Shown in pieces: positions 26,783 through 33,502 of a stretch of 64,000 nt of DNA. This DNA is from Actinoplanes sp040639655 (GTDB lineage: Bacteria; Actinomycetota; Actinomycetes; Mycobacteriales; Micromonosporaceae), in contig NZ_JBFAAI010000014.1 in the NCBI RefSeq assembly GCF_040639655.1, positions 1 to 64,000 on the forward strand, read 5' to 3'. A program made the position numbers and the translations under genes. Under the pieces are notes generated by a model. It did no database searches, was not told the DNA's origin, and saw nothing but the letters and a program-made list of their open reading frames with translations. The first letter of the stretch is position 1, and each line of letters opens with the position of its first letter.

Positions 26783-27144
26783 CCAGCCAGAAGCCAGCGC
26801 TGCATCAGGCGGGCTGTTACAGCGCTGCGCACCAGCCGGACACCTCCAGCCAGAAGCCAGCGCTGCATCAGACGAACTGTTACAGCGCTGCGTGCTGGCC
26901 CCATCTCCAGCCAGAAGCCAGCGCTGCATCAGGCGAGCTGTAACAGCGCTGCGTGCTGGCCCCATCTCCAGCCAGAAGCCAGCGCTGTAACAGGCGAGCT
27001 GTAACAGCGCTGCGTGCTGGCCCATCTCCAGCCAGAAGCCAGCGCTGTAACAGGCGAGCTGTAACAGCGCTGCGTGCTGGCCGGACACCTCCAGCCAGAA
27101 GCCAGCGCTGTAACAGGCGAGCTGTAACAGCGCTGCGTGCTGGC
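26783..27144. repeat. Six-copy palindromic repeat array
   Basis: Six copies of a 60-63-bp unit start at 26783, 26846, 26907, 26968, 27028 and 27091 with the sequence CCAGCCAGAAGCCAGCGCTG. Each contains an inverted repeat: CAGCGCTGTAACAG, a 5-nt loop (GCGAG in most), then CTGTAACAGCGCTG, which pair at 13 of 14 positions. Copies 1-3 have CATCAG in the left arm. The array lies between the convergent eccB and mycosin genes and has no coding role I can support. Confidence 0.9.
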
Positions 27145-27258
27145 CGGGCCGGGGCTGGCCGGGCCGGGGCTTGGCGGGCCGGGGCTTGGCGGGCCGGGGC
27201 TTGGCGGGTTGGGGCTTGGCGGGTTGGGGCTGGCCGGGCCGGGGCTTGGCGGGTTGGC
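27143..27258. repeat. 15-bp G-rich tandem repeat
   Basis: About eight units of GGCCGGGGCTTGGCG with variants (TT for CC, loss of TT) run from the end of the palindromic array to the mycosin stop codon. The strand asymmetry gives a purely G-rich plus strand with short G runs. Confidence 0.85.
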
Positions 27259-27260
27259 TG

Positions 27261-28682
27261 TCAGGGGGCTGCGGGCGGGCCGGGCTTCGGGGGCGGGTTG
27301 GCGGCCACGGTGTCGAGGAGCATCACCGGCGGACCCGGTTCCAGGGGCTCGGGTGGCGACGGCGGGCGGACGGCCAGACCGGGTCGCCACCGGCGGCGAT
27401 TCCGGCGGAGCGCCGCCGCGGCCAGCAACAGGCCCAGCACCAGGATCACGGCGACCACGGCGCTGTTGACGGCGATGGCCCGGCGACGTAGTTCGGCGCT
27501 GTCGTCGGGCAGCGCGGCGGGTTCGAGGGCGGGAAGCCTGCGGGCGTCGCTGTCGACGACCCGGGCGGTCAGGGCCGCGTAGGGGTTGACCACTCCGGCT
27601 CCGAAGGCGGGGCCGGCCGGGGCGGGGCTCGCCGTGGCGATCAGGCGGCGGGCCACCTCGGCGGGCGGCAGCCGGGGGTCGCGGGCTCGGAGCAGTGCGG
27701 CGGCTGCGGCGACGAAACCGGCGGCCACGGCGGTGCCGGAGGCCTCGACGGCACCCCGGCCGGTCTGCAGGGCCGGTACGGCGACGCCGGGTGCGACCAG
27801 GTCGACGTACTCGCCGAACTGGGAGGCCGGTGCGATCTGGCCGTTCTGGTCGACGGCTCCGACACCGATGACGTTCGGGTAGGAGGCGGGGTACGGGTCG
27901 GGGTTGCCGTCGTCCCGTGATCCGAGGTCGCCGACGGCAGCGACGACGACCGTGCCCTGGGCGACGGCGGTGGCCACGGCGGATTCGAGGTCCGGGTCGT
28001 TCCGGTAGACGGGGGTGGTCACGACGACGACGTCGGCGTTCTGCTGTACGGCGGTGAGGATGCCGCGGGTCAGGGTGCCGGGACTGGGCTCGGACCCGGC
28101 CGGGTCGTCGGGCATGACCCGGATCGGCAGGATCTCCGCGCCCGGGGCGAGGCCGGCCGCGTCACTGTCGCCACCGTTGCGGGAACCGCTGATCACGCCC
28201 GCCACCTGGGTGCCGATGCCGGTGCAGTCCTGGTCGGCGGTGCCCGCGTTGTCGGCGGTGTCGTCACCGGCGAGAACCCGGCCGGCGAGTTGCGGCTGTC
28301 CACGGTCGACCCCGGTGGACAGCACCGCGACCCGGGCGCCGTCACCGGCCTCGAGTGCGCCGATCGCGTCGGCCTGGAGCATCGCGCGAGCCCACGAGCC
28401 GTTGACCCGGTCCTCCCCCGGCTGCGCGCAGTTCTGCCCCGGCACCCCGAGCGCGAAGCCGGAAGCCGCAACGGACGCGAAGCCGGTCGCCGCAACGGAC
28501 GCGAAGCCGGAAGCCGCAACGGCCCGGGAGGCCGGAACGGACGCGGAGTAGGCCCGCTCTGACGCGAGGCGGTCCGGAACGGACCCGGAGGCGGGTGTGG
28601 GGAGGGCGGCGGCCAGGGTCGCGGCCGCGGAGAACGTCACGATGATCGACAGAAGTGGCGCGGGCGGCCCCGTGGTTCCCAT
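27261..28682 (-). CDS. mycP: Mycosin-like S8 protein with all catalytic residues replaced
   Basis: 473 residues from the ATG at 28682, with GGAGG 9 nt upstream. It has an N-terminal signal peptide, a subtilisin-type domain (about residues 85-375), a C-terminal membrane helix (404-425) and a Pro-rich tail, the full mycosin layout. The catalytic motifs are all changed. DTGV is STGV (Ser122), GHGT is GIGT (Ile156), the oxyanion Asn motif AAGN is AVGD (Asp252), and SGTSxAAP is SGTAVAAG (Ala318). Flanking sequence is otherwise well conserved, so the fold is probably intact. By mycobacterial precedent, mycosins are needed for ESX complex stability independently of proteolysis. Here it probably acts only as a structural subunit. 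Confidence 0.9.
   Translation of the reverse strand: MGTTGPPAPLLSIIVTFSAAATLAAALPTPASGSVPDRLASERAYSASVPASRAVAASGFASVAATGFASVAASGFALGVPGQNCAQPGEDRVNGSWARAMLQADAIGALEAGDGARVAVLSTGVDRGQPQLAGRVLAGDDTADNAGTADQDCTGIGTQVAGVISGSRNGGDSDAAGLAPGAEILPIRVMPDDPAGSEPSPGTLTRGILTAVQQNADVVVVTTPVYRNDPDLESAVATAVAQGTVVVAAVGDLGSRDDGNPDPYPASYPNVIGVGAVDQNGQIAPASQFGEYVDLVAPGVAVPALQTGRGAVEASGTAVAAGFVAAAAALLRARDPRLPPAEVARRLIATASPAPAGPAFGAGVVNPYAALTARVVDSDARRLPALEPAALPDDSAELRRRAIAVNSAVVAVILVLGLLLAAAALRRNRRRWRPGLAVRPPSPPEPLEPGPPVMLLDTVAANPPPKPGPPAAP
28453..28524. repeat. 24-bp triplicate repeat inside the mycosin gene
   Basis: Three adjacent 24-bp units (GCGAAGCCGGAAGCCGCAAC plus GGAC, with one variant) encode the repeated ASGFASVAATGFASVAASGF segment in the linker between signal peptide and protease domain. 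It resembles a recent in-frame expansion. Confidence 0.8.
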
Positions 28683-28744
28683 GACGCACATCCTCCGCTT
28701 CCCGGATGTCCATTGTCTGCCCGGTGAGCGGCCTTTCCCCGCCG

Positions 28745-28757
28745 ATTCTTTGATCAA
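28745..28757. promoter_or_regulatory. Shared motif ATTCTTTGATCAA, copy 1
   Basis: A 13-bp sequence upstream of the mycosin gene, repeated exactly at 29743-29755 upstream of the substrate genes. The core TTGATCAA is palindromic. It could be a binding site that coordinates the two promoters. Confidence 0.4.
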
Positions 28758-28901
28758 CGGGAGGCGATCGGTGCGGTATTCACCGGCACGCTCGTGCACC
28801 TTCTGAAATTCGGCCGGAATCGTCATTTCCGGCTCCGGTGATCGACATTGATCGGCCGCCGGGCGGGTCCGGCGGCCGATCCGTGGCATGTCGTCGATTC
28901 G

Positions 28902-29186
28902 TCACATGTTGGAGGCGATCTGCGCGTCGACCTGCTGCATACGCTCGGCCGAGCTGCCCAGCCGCACGCCGACGCCGGCCAGCGCCTGCTTGATCTCGGT
29001 GGCGCCCTGGTTCCACTTCTGCCGGGCGTCGTCGCACGCCGTGCCGGCGGCACCGGTCCAGTCCTGGGCGAAGAGCTGCGTGAACGCCGTGTACAGGTCG
29101 TTGAGCTGCTGGTCCATCTGGTTCTGGAAGCTGTTGATGGAGGATGAGACGTCAGCGATCTGGCCGAAGTTGTAGGTGATGTTCAT
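28902..29186 (-). CDS. WXG100-family (EsxA/EsxB-like) protein
   Basis: 94 residues from the ATG at 29186 with GGGGAG upstream. It is an all-helical hairpin with the WxG turn (AQDWTGAAG) at residues 41-48, the family hallmark. The second helix runs ACDDARQKWNQGATEIKQAL. It would pair with the neighbouring WXG100-like protein as a secreted heterodimer. It has no obvious YxxxD/E signal at its C-terminus (it ends ERMQQVDAQIASNM), so the partner probably carries the export signal. It lies 23 bp after the partner gene and 219 bp before the mycosin. Confidence 0.9.
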   Translation of the reverse strand: MNITYNFGQIADVSSSINSFQNQMDQQLNDLYTAFTQLFAQDWTGAAGTACDDARQKWNQGATEIKQALAGVGVRLGSSAERMQQVDAQIASNM

Positions 29187-29209
29187 GGTTGTTCTCCCCG
29201 ATTCCGGAT

Positions 29210-29566
29210 TCAGCCGCGGAGGGCGTTGAGGACGGCGCTGTCGCCACCGGCGGCGGCACCACGGATGGACTGGGCGGCCTCGTCGTCGTTGACGCCGTAC
29301 GTCTGCGAGGCGGCCGACATCTTGCCGCCGAGCTCGTCCAGCGCCTGCATGATCTTCGTGAGACCGTCGTTGAGCTGCGCCGAGACGTCCTGGAGGGCGT
29401 TGTTCGCGGTTCCGGCGAAGGCGCCGCCGCTGAGTCCCTGGATCTGGCCGAGCAGCTGGTTCATGCCACGCGAGATGTTCTGGCCGGTGTCGGAGCACCG
29501 GGTCGCCATAGCGGTGAGCTGTTCCTGAGTGGCATGGACCTGACCCATGCCCGGAGTTGTCGCCAC
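29210..29566 (-). CDS. WXG100-like secretion partner with YxxxD signal
   Basis: 118 residues from a GTG at 29566 with GGGGAG 5-6 nt upstream. Two helices flank a turn GGAFAGTANNAL in which the usual Trp of WxG is Phe. The C-terminal tail contains YGVND, a YxxxD type VII export signal, followed by a flexible extension. It is the first gene of an apparent esx pair and probably the signal-carrying partner of the next protein. Confidence 0.88.
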   Translation of the reverse strand: MATTPGMGQVHATQEQLTAMATRCSDTGQNISRGMNQLLGQIQGLSGGAFAGTANNALQDVSAQLNDGLTKIMQALDELGGKMSAASQTYGVNDDEAAQSIRGAAAGGDSAVLNALRG

Positions 29567-29742
29567 GATTTCTCCCCTGCGAATCTCGTGTCCGGCGTAC
29601 TCGGTTCGGTCCGCCAGTGGGTTATGCCTCTCCGTACGCCGTCCGCCCGTACTCGGTTCGAAGCTTTTTCAAAAGAATCTCGTCGAACCTGATCCGGGCC
29701 GCGGGCGTACTCTTCTGCGTCACCCGCTCACCGCGATCGACA

Positions 29743-29755
29743 ATTCTTTGATCAA
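29743..29755. promoter_or_regulatory. Shared motif ATTCTTTGATCAA, copy 2
   Basis: Identical to the 13-bp site at 28745-28757. It lies 39 bp before the ATG of the substrate operon and between it and the divergent esx pair. Confidence 0.4.
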
Positions 29756-29793
29756 TTGCGGTGGGGTATCACCGACTGCCTGGGGGAGGCGTG

Positions 29794-30774
29794 ATGGCCG
29801 CAGACAATCCCTACGCGGAGCAGACCGCGAGGAACACCAACGCGCCGTGGCTGGGCGGGGGCCCGGCCGTGGACGTCGATCTCGACGGCCTCCGCGACTA
29901 CGCGACCTCCCTGACGAACCAGCAGAGGGACATCGCGTCACGCGCCGAGTACCTTCGGCCGCTCGGTGAGATCCCCGGTCAGGCGTTCACCGGCGAGGTG
30001 CTGGGTGAGGCCGACGCGGTGCGCGCCCGGCTGGTGGCGAACGCCGGTGAGCTGACGGTCTATCTGCAGAAGCTGGCCGAGTCGGTGGGCAACATCGGCA
30101 GCGCGGCCCGGACGGTCGCCGACAGCTACGGCTCCGGCGACGCGATCTCCGCGGCGTCGCTCAACGACGTTCTCTTCGCGTACGGGGACAAGTCCGTACC
30201 GCGTCCGGAAGGTCTTCCCGCGGGTGTGGGCCCGACGTTCTGGGAGCAGCAGTCGGCGTTCAGCACCGCGGTGCCGGCCGCGGACAGCAGCGCCTGGCGG
30301 ACGACGTCGAACACGCCGATCTCGGCCCATCAGACGCTGGAGACGGCGGCCGGGCCGAACGGGGAGCGCCGTGAGGTGCTGACGTTCACGCCGCCGGGCG
30401 GGGCGACGACGGTCACGACGACGGTGTTCGGCAGCAACGGGGAGACGGTCTCGTCGGTGACGACGCGCACGGCGACCCGGTTCGCCGGCGGTACCGAGAT
30501 CACCGTCCAGGAGACCTACGGCGCGGACGGCAGGCAGACCGCGACGACCGAGACGCGGACCGAGTTCGACGGTGACCGGGTGACCGGCCGCAGCACCGAG
30601 GTACGGGACGCGGCCGGCGAGACCGTGCAGCGGACGGTCGAGAACACCGACCCGGCGACCCGGGAGCAGGTTCAGGTGGTCTCGGAACGTGACGAGAAGG
30701 GCGACCTCGTGGAGAAGAACCGGATCGTGACGGGTATCGCCACCGGTGGTGGCGTGCCGACGGTGAGCGGCTGA
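29794..30774 (+). CDS. Candidate ESX substrate with helical N-terminus and beta-repeat C-terminus
   Basis: 326 residues from the ATG at 29794 with GGAGG 5 nt upstream. Residues 25-115 are helical and EspC/WXG-like in pattern (LDGLRDYATSLTNQQRDIAS, then AGELTVYLQKLAESVGNIGS), ending with SYGSGD, a YxxxD secretion motif. Residues 170-326 are a Thr/Glu/Arg-rich series of short beta-hairpin repeats (ETYGADGRQTATTETRTEFD, GRSTEVRDAAGETVQRTVEN) that resemble RHS-like strands. No Sec signal is present. Export by the adjacent type VII system is a reasonable inference. It is 4 bp upstream of the next substrate-like gene. Confidence 0.7.
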   Translation: MAADNPYAEQTARNTNAPWLGGGPAVDVDLDGLRDYATSLTNQQRDIASRAEYLRPLGEIPGQAFTGEVLGEADAVRARLVANAGELTVYLQKLAESVGNIGSAARTVADSYGSGDAISAASLNDVLFAYGDKSVPRPEGLPAGVGPTFWEQQSAFSTAVPAADSSAWRTTSNTPISAHQTLETAAGPNGERREVLTFTPPGGATTVTTTVFGSNGETVSSVTTRTATRFAGGTEITVQETYGADGRQTATTETRTEFDGDRVTGRSTEVRDAAGETVQRTVENTDPATREQVQVVSERDEKGDLVEKNRIVTGIATGGGVPTVSG

Positions 30775-30778
30775 TCCG

Positions 30779-32950
30779 ATGGCCGACCACTACGGCGCGA
30801 GCGCGAATCCGAACTACGGGTACAGCCCGTACAGCGGGCAGACGCACTACGGCAGCTACCCGCCTTCGACGCTGCCGTACACGGCGCCGCCGGGACCGGG
30901 CAACCCGACGACTATCGAGCAGGTCTCCCGGCGGATCGCGAACATGCATCCGGAGGAGATGGCCACCCTGGCCGACCAGTGGCAGAACGCGTGGGCGTTC
31001 CTGGCCGACGTACGCGCCTTCCTGATCAAGCAGAGCGACGTGCTGCGTGACGAGGCCTGGCAGTCGCCGGCCGCCCGGGACGCGTTCCTGATGAAGGGTC
31101 CGGGCGAGACACTCGCGTATCTGGACGTGTGGATGGACGCGGCCCAGCAGAACGTGACGGCTCTCCGGCATCTGGTCAACGTCTCCAGCGAGGCCCGGTA
31201 CGCGATGGCGCGGCTGGAGATCGACTACGCGCGGGAGTTGAAGGAGGCGGCGAATCTCGACTTCGGCGAGCACCTGCAGGCGTGGCTGACCGAGGCGCAG
31301 GGCTGGGACGCCGCGGCCGAGGAGTACATCTCCGAGCAGCAGACGGAGATCCGGCGGCGGTTCCAGCTGGAGGCGCAGCGGCTGGCCCAGCACTACGGCG
31401 ACCAGTTCTTCGACTACATCGCCGTGCTGTCCAACGGGGTCGGCCCGCCGGTGCAGCCGCTGAACGCGGTGCTCAACCAGCCGGCCGCGGTTCCGCCGGG
31501 TCTGGGCGGGCCGGGCGGGATCGGCGGCCCCGGACAGCTCGCGCCGCCACTGCCGGTGCTGCCGGCCGGTAACCCGCCGCCCGCCGCGGAACTGCCGGGA
31601 GCGTTGCCGCCGGGACAGAACCAGCCGCCGGGACTGCTGCCGCCGGGCGTGCAACTTCCCGCCCCGGTGCAGCCGGGTGTCGTACCGCCGGGAGCACTGC
31701 CGCCCGGTGTGACGCCTCCCGGGACCCTGCCGCCGGGCGCCGGTCTGCCGCAGCCGGGTGGGGCTCTGCCGCCCGGAACCCTGCCACCCGGAGCCCTGCC
31801 GCCCGCGGTGTTCCCGCCCGGAACCCTGCCGCCGGGCGCGCTGCCGGGACAGCCGCTGCCGGTTCCGGGCACCGGTGTCCCGGGGACGGGCGGTCCCGTC
31901 GTGATTCCGCCCGGCACCGTGCGCCCGGGCGTCCCGCCGCAGGTCAACCGGCCCGGCGGGCCGGTCGTGGCGGTTCCGCCGAACCTGCCGGGACGGACGA
32001 TCCGGCGGCCTGCCGGACCGGTCACACCGGTGGTGCCGCCGGGCGGCCGGGAGATCCGGCGCACCGGGCCGGTGGTCGTCCCGCCGCAGACCGGGCGTCC
32101 CGGCGAGCGGCAGCGGCCGACCCGCACCACGCCGGGCGTCACGCCGCCGCCGCCGGACGGCCGTCCCGGGCGCGGTACACCGGGCATCTTCGTTCCGCCG
32201 CCCGCCGCCGGCCGGCCCGGCGAGCGGCGCGGCACCCGGCCGGGTACGCCGCCCGTACCGCCGCAGACGCAGACCGGCCGTCCCGCCCGTAACGCGTCCG
32301 GGGTGACGCCGCCACCGCCGGTGGGGCGATCCGGTGACCGCCGTAGTTCCCGGCCGGGCGGGACGACACCGGTTCCGCAGACGCCGGGACGGTCGGACAC
32401 GTTCGGCCGGCCGCCGTCGCCGGCTGCTCCGCCCGTACTGAAGAATCCGGTGGAGGATCGCGGAGCCCGGCCCGGAAGCGCCGCCGAGGTCCGGACCCCG
32501 CCCGCCGCGCAGCGGCCCGGTGGCACCGCGCCGCCGGTGCTGAACCGGCCCGTCTCGCCCGCCGCTCCCCCGCCCTACCGCCCGCCGCGCCGGCAGCCCG
32601 GATCGGCGGCCTGGTCGGACCTGTTCGGTGCGGAGGAGGCTCGCCGTCGTGCCGGGAACGGTGTCATCGACGCGCCGGAGCGGGCCCGCCCGGACGGTGG
32701 GCCGTGGGGTCTGCGCAGCCGGGCGGCGACCCGGCCGGACGGCGCCGCGGAGCCGAACAAGCCCGGCACGGTCGCGCCGGAACTGGGAAAACGACGAGGC
32801 GGCGGGGAACCGGTCCCGGTTCGCCAGACCGACGACCTCATCACCGACGATCAGGCATTCGGCGTACGGACACCCGGCGGCGGTGTCGTCGCGGGGCGTG
32901 GTGACGAGCCGCCGGAACAGGACATCGGCCGCGCGTTACGGGGCAGGTGA
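30779..32950 (+). CDS. Large proline-rich candidate ESX substrate
   Basis: 723 residues from the ATG at 30779. Residues 45-225 form a helical domain (SRRIANMHPEEMATLADQWQ, AWQSPAARDAFLMKGPGETL, ARLEIDYARELKEAANLDFG), reminiscent of PPE/WXG substrates. Residues 230-640 are extremely Pro/Gly-rich with many LPPG(A/T/V) units. The C-terminus is conserved-looking (LITDDQAFGVRTPGGGVVAG). There is no Sec signal peptide. A long polyproline stalk could span the cell wall. It is cotranscribed with the upstream substrate-like gene; export by the type VII system is inferred. Confidence 0.7.
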   Translation: MADHYGASANPNYGYSPYSGQTHYGSYPPSTLPYTAPPGPGNPTTIEQVSRRIANMHPEEMATLADQWQNAWAFLADVRAFLIKQSDVLRDEAWQSPAARDAFLMKGPGETLAYLDVWMDAAQQNVTALRHLVNVSSEARYAMARLEIDYARELKEAANLDFGEHLQAWLTEAQGWDAAAEEYISEQQTEIRRRFQLEAQRLAQHYGDQFFDYIAVLSNGVGPPVQPLNAVLNQPAAVPPGLGGPGGIGGPGQLAPPLPVLPAGNPPPAAELPGALPPGQNQPPGLLPPGVQLPAPVQPGVVPPGALPPGVTPPGTLPPGAGLPQPGGALPPGTLPPGALPPAVFPPGTLPPGALPGQPLPVPGTGVPGTGGPVVIPPGTVRPGVPPQVNRPGGPVVAVPPNLPGRTIRRPAGPVTPVVPPGGREIRRTGPVVVPPQTGRPGERQRPTRTTPGVTPPPPDGRPGRGTPGIFVPPPAAGRPGERRGTRPGTPPVPPQTQTGRPARNASGVTPPPPVGRSGDRRSSRPGGTTPVPQTPGRSDTFGRPPSPAAPPVLKNPVEDRGARPGSAAEVRTPPAAQRPGGTAPPVLNRPVSPAAPPPYRPPRRQPGSAAWSDLFGAEEARRRAGNGVIDAPERARPDGGPWGLRSRAATRPDGAAEPNKPGTVAPELGKRRGGGEPVPVRQTDDLITDDQAFGVRTPGGGVVAGRGDEPPEQDIGRALRGR

Positions 32951-33310
32951 GCGGGGCACTCCCACCACGATCGAGCCGGCCAGCCGGTCGTGCAGGCCAC
33001 GGCCCTCGCTGTTCAGGATGATCGCCGGGACGAACAGCCCGAGCAGCACGGCCCGGAGCAGCCCGCGGCCCAGGCCGATGACGCCACCGTCCGGATAGGA
33101 GGCGCAGCGCACCCGGAACAGCCGCATGCCCGGCGTCTGCCCGAACAGCCCGAGGAAGAAGGTGTTGGCGAGGACCAGCACCGCGACCGCCGGCCAGGCC
33201 TTCTCGTTCGGGCTGGCGTAGAGACTCGCGATCAGGACACAGAGCACCCAGTCGATGACCAGTGCGCCGAGCCGCGGGCCGAGCCCGGCAGGCTCGTTCA
33301 AAGCAACCAC
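32936..33310 (-). CDS. RDD-family membrane protein
   Basis: 124 residues from a GTG at 33310; the upstream extension lacks protein character. Three membrane segments are visible: RLGALVIDWVLCVLIASLYA, AWPAVAVLVLANTFFLGLF, and LLRAVLLGLFVPAIIL, with the RDD signature elements LGALVIDW, GQTPGMRLFRVRC and GRGLHDRLAGSIVV. The function of RDD proteins is not settled; some act as ion transporters. It is upstream of glnA1 in opposite orientation, as in M. tuberculosis Rv2219A. Its stop overlaps the stop of the convergent substrate gene by 15 bp. Confidence 0.85.
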   Translation of the reverse strand: MVALNEPAGLGPRLGALVIDWVLCVLIASLYASPNEKAWPAVAVLVLANTFFLGLFGQTPGMRLFRVRCASYPDGGVIGLGRGLLRAVLLGLFVPAIILNSEGRGLHDRLAGSIVVGVPRSPAP

Positions 33311-33381
33311 GGTCGCCGAGCGTACGCGATATGGTCCGATGGATCGGCTCGCGCTGTCGCCGTGCCTGCTCCCAGCAGTAC

Positions 33382-33419
33382 GTAACACGGCGGAAACAAT
33401 AGGGATACGCCGGGGCAAC
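33382..33419 (+). promoter_or_regulatory. GlnR-type binding box upstream of glnA1
   Basis: Four half-sites occur at exact 11-bp spacing: GTAAC (33382), GAAAC (33393), GATAC (33404) and GCAAC (33415), each separated by 6 nt. This matches the actinobacterial GlnR consensus gTnAC-n6-GaAAC repeated. It lies 84 bp upstream of the glnA1 start, so nitrogen control of transcription is likely. Confidence 0.8.
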
Positions 33420-33502
33420 TCCGGACCCATAACGTCGCGACCAGCCTTGCCAGGTGGCGGCCTCATGCCGCCCGGTATCGGAAAACTGTGCCAGGAGGAC
33501 GT

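Noticed and set aside
26021..27088. Minus-strand frame with repeated GQHAALLQLACYSAGFWLEM
   Set aside because: The repeat is produced by translating the palindromic DNA array; no start or domain supports a protein.
26783..27144. CRISPR array
   Set aside because: Units are tandem with almost no variable spacer, the repeat is palindromic over most of its length and no cas genes are present.
27261..28682. Frameshift or sequencing error as explanation of the missing mycosin triad
   Set aside because: The frame is continuous, flanking residues around each altered site are well conserved and all replacements are single-codon changes.
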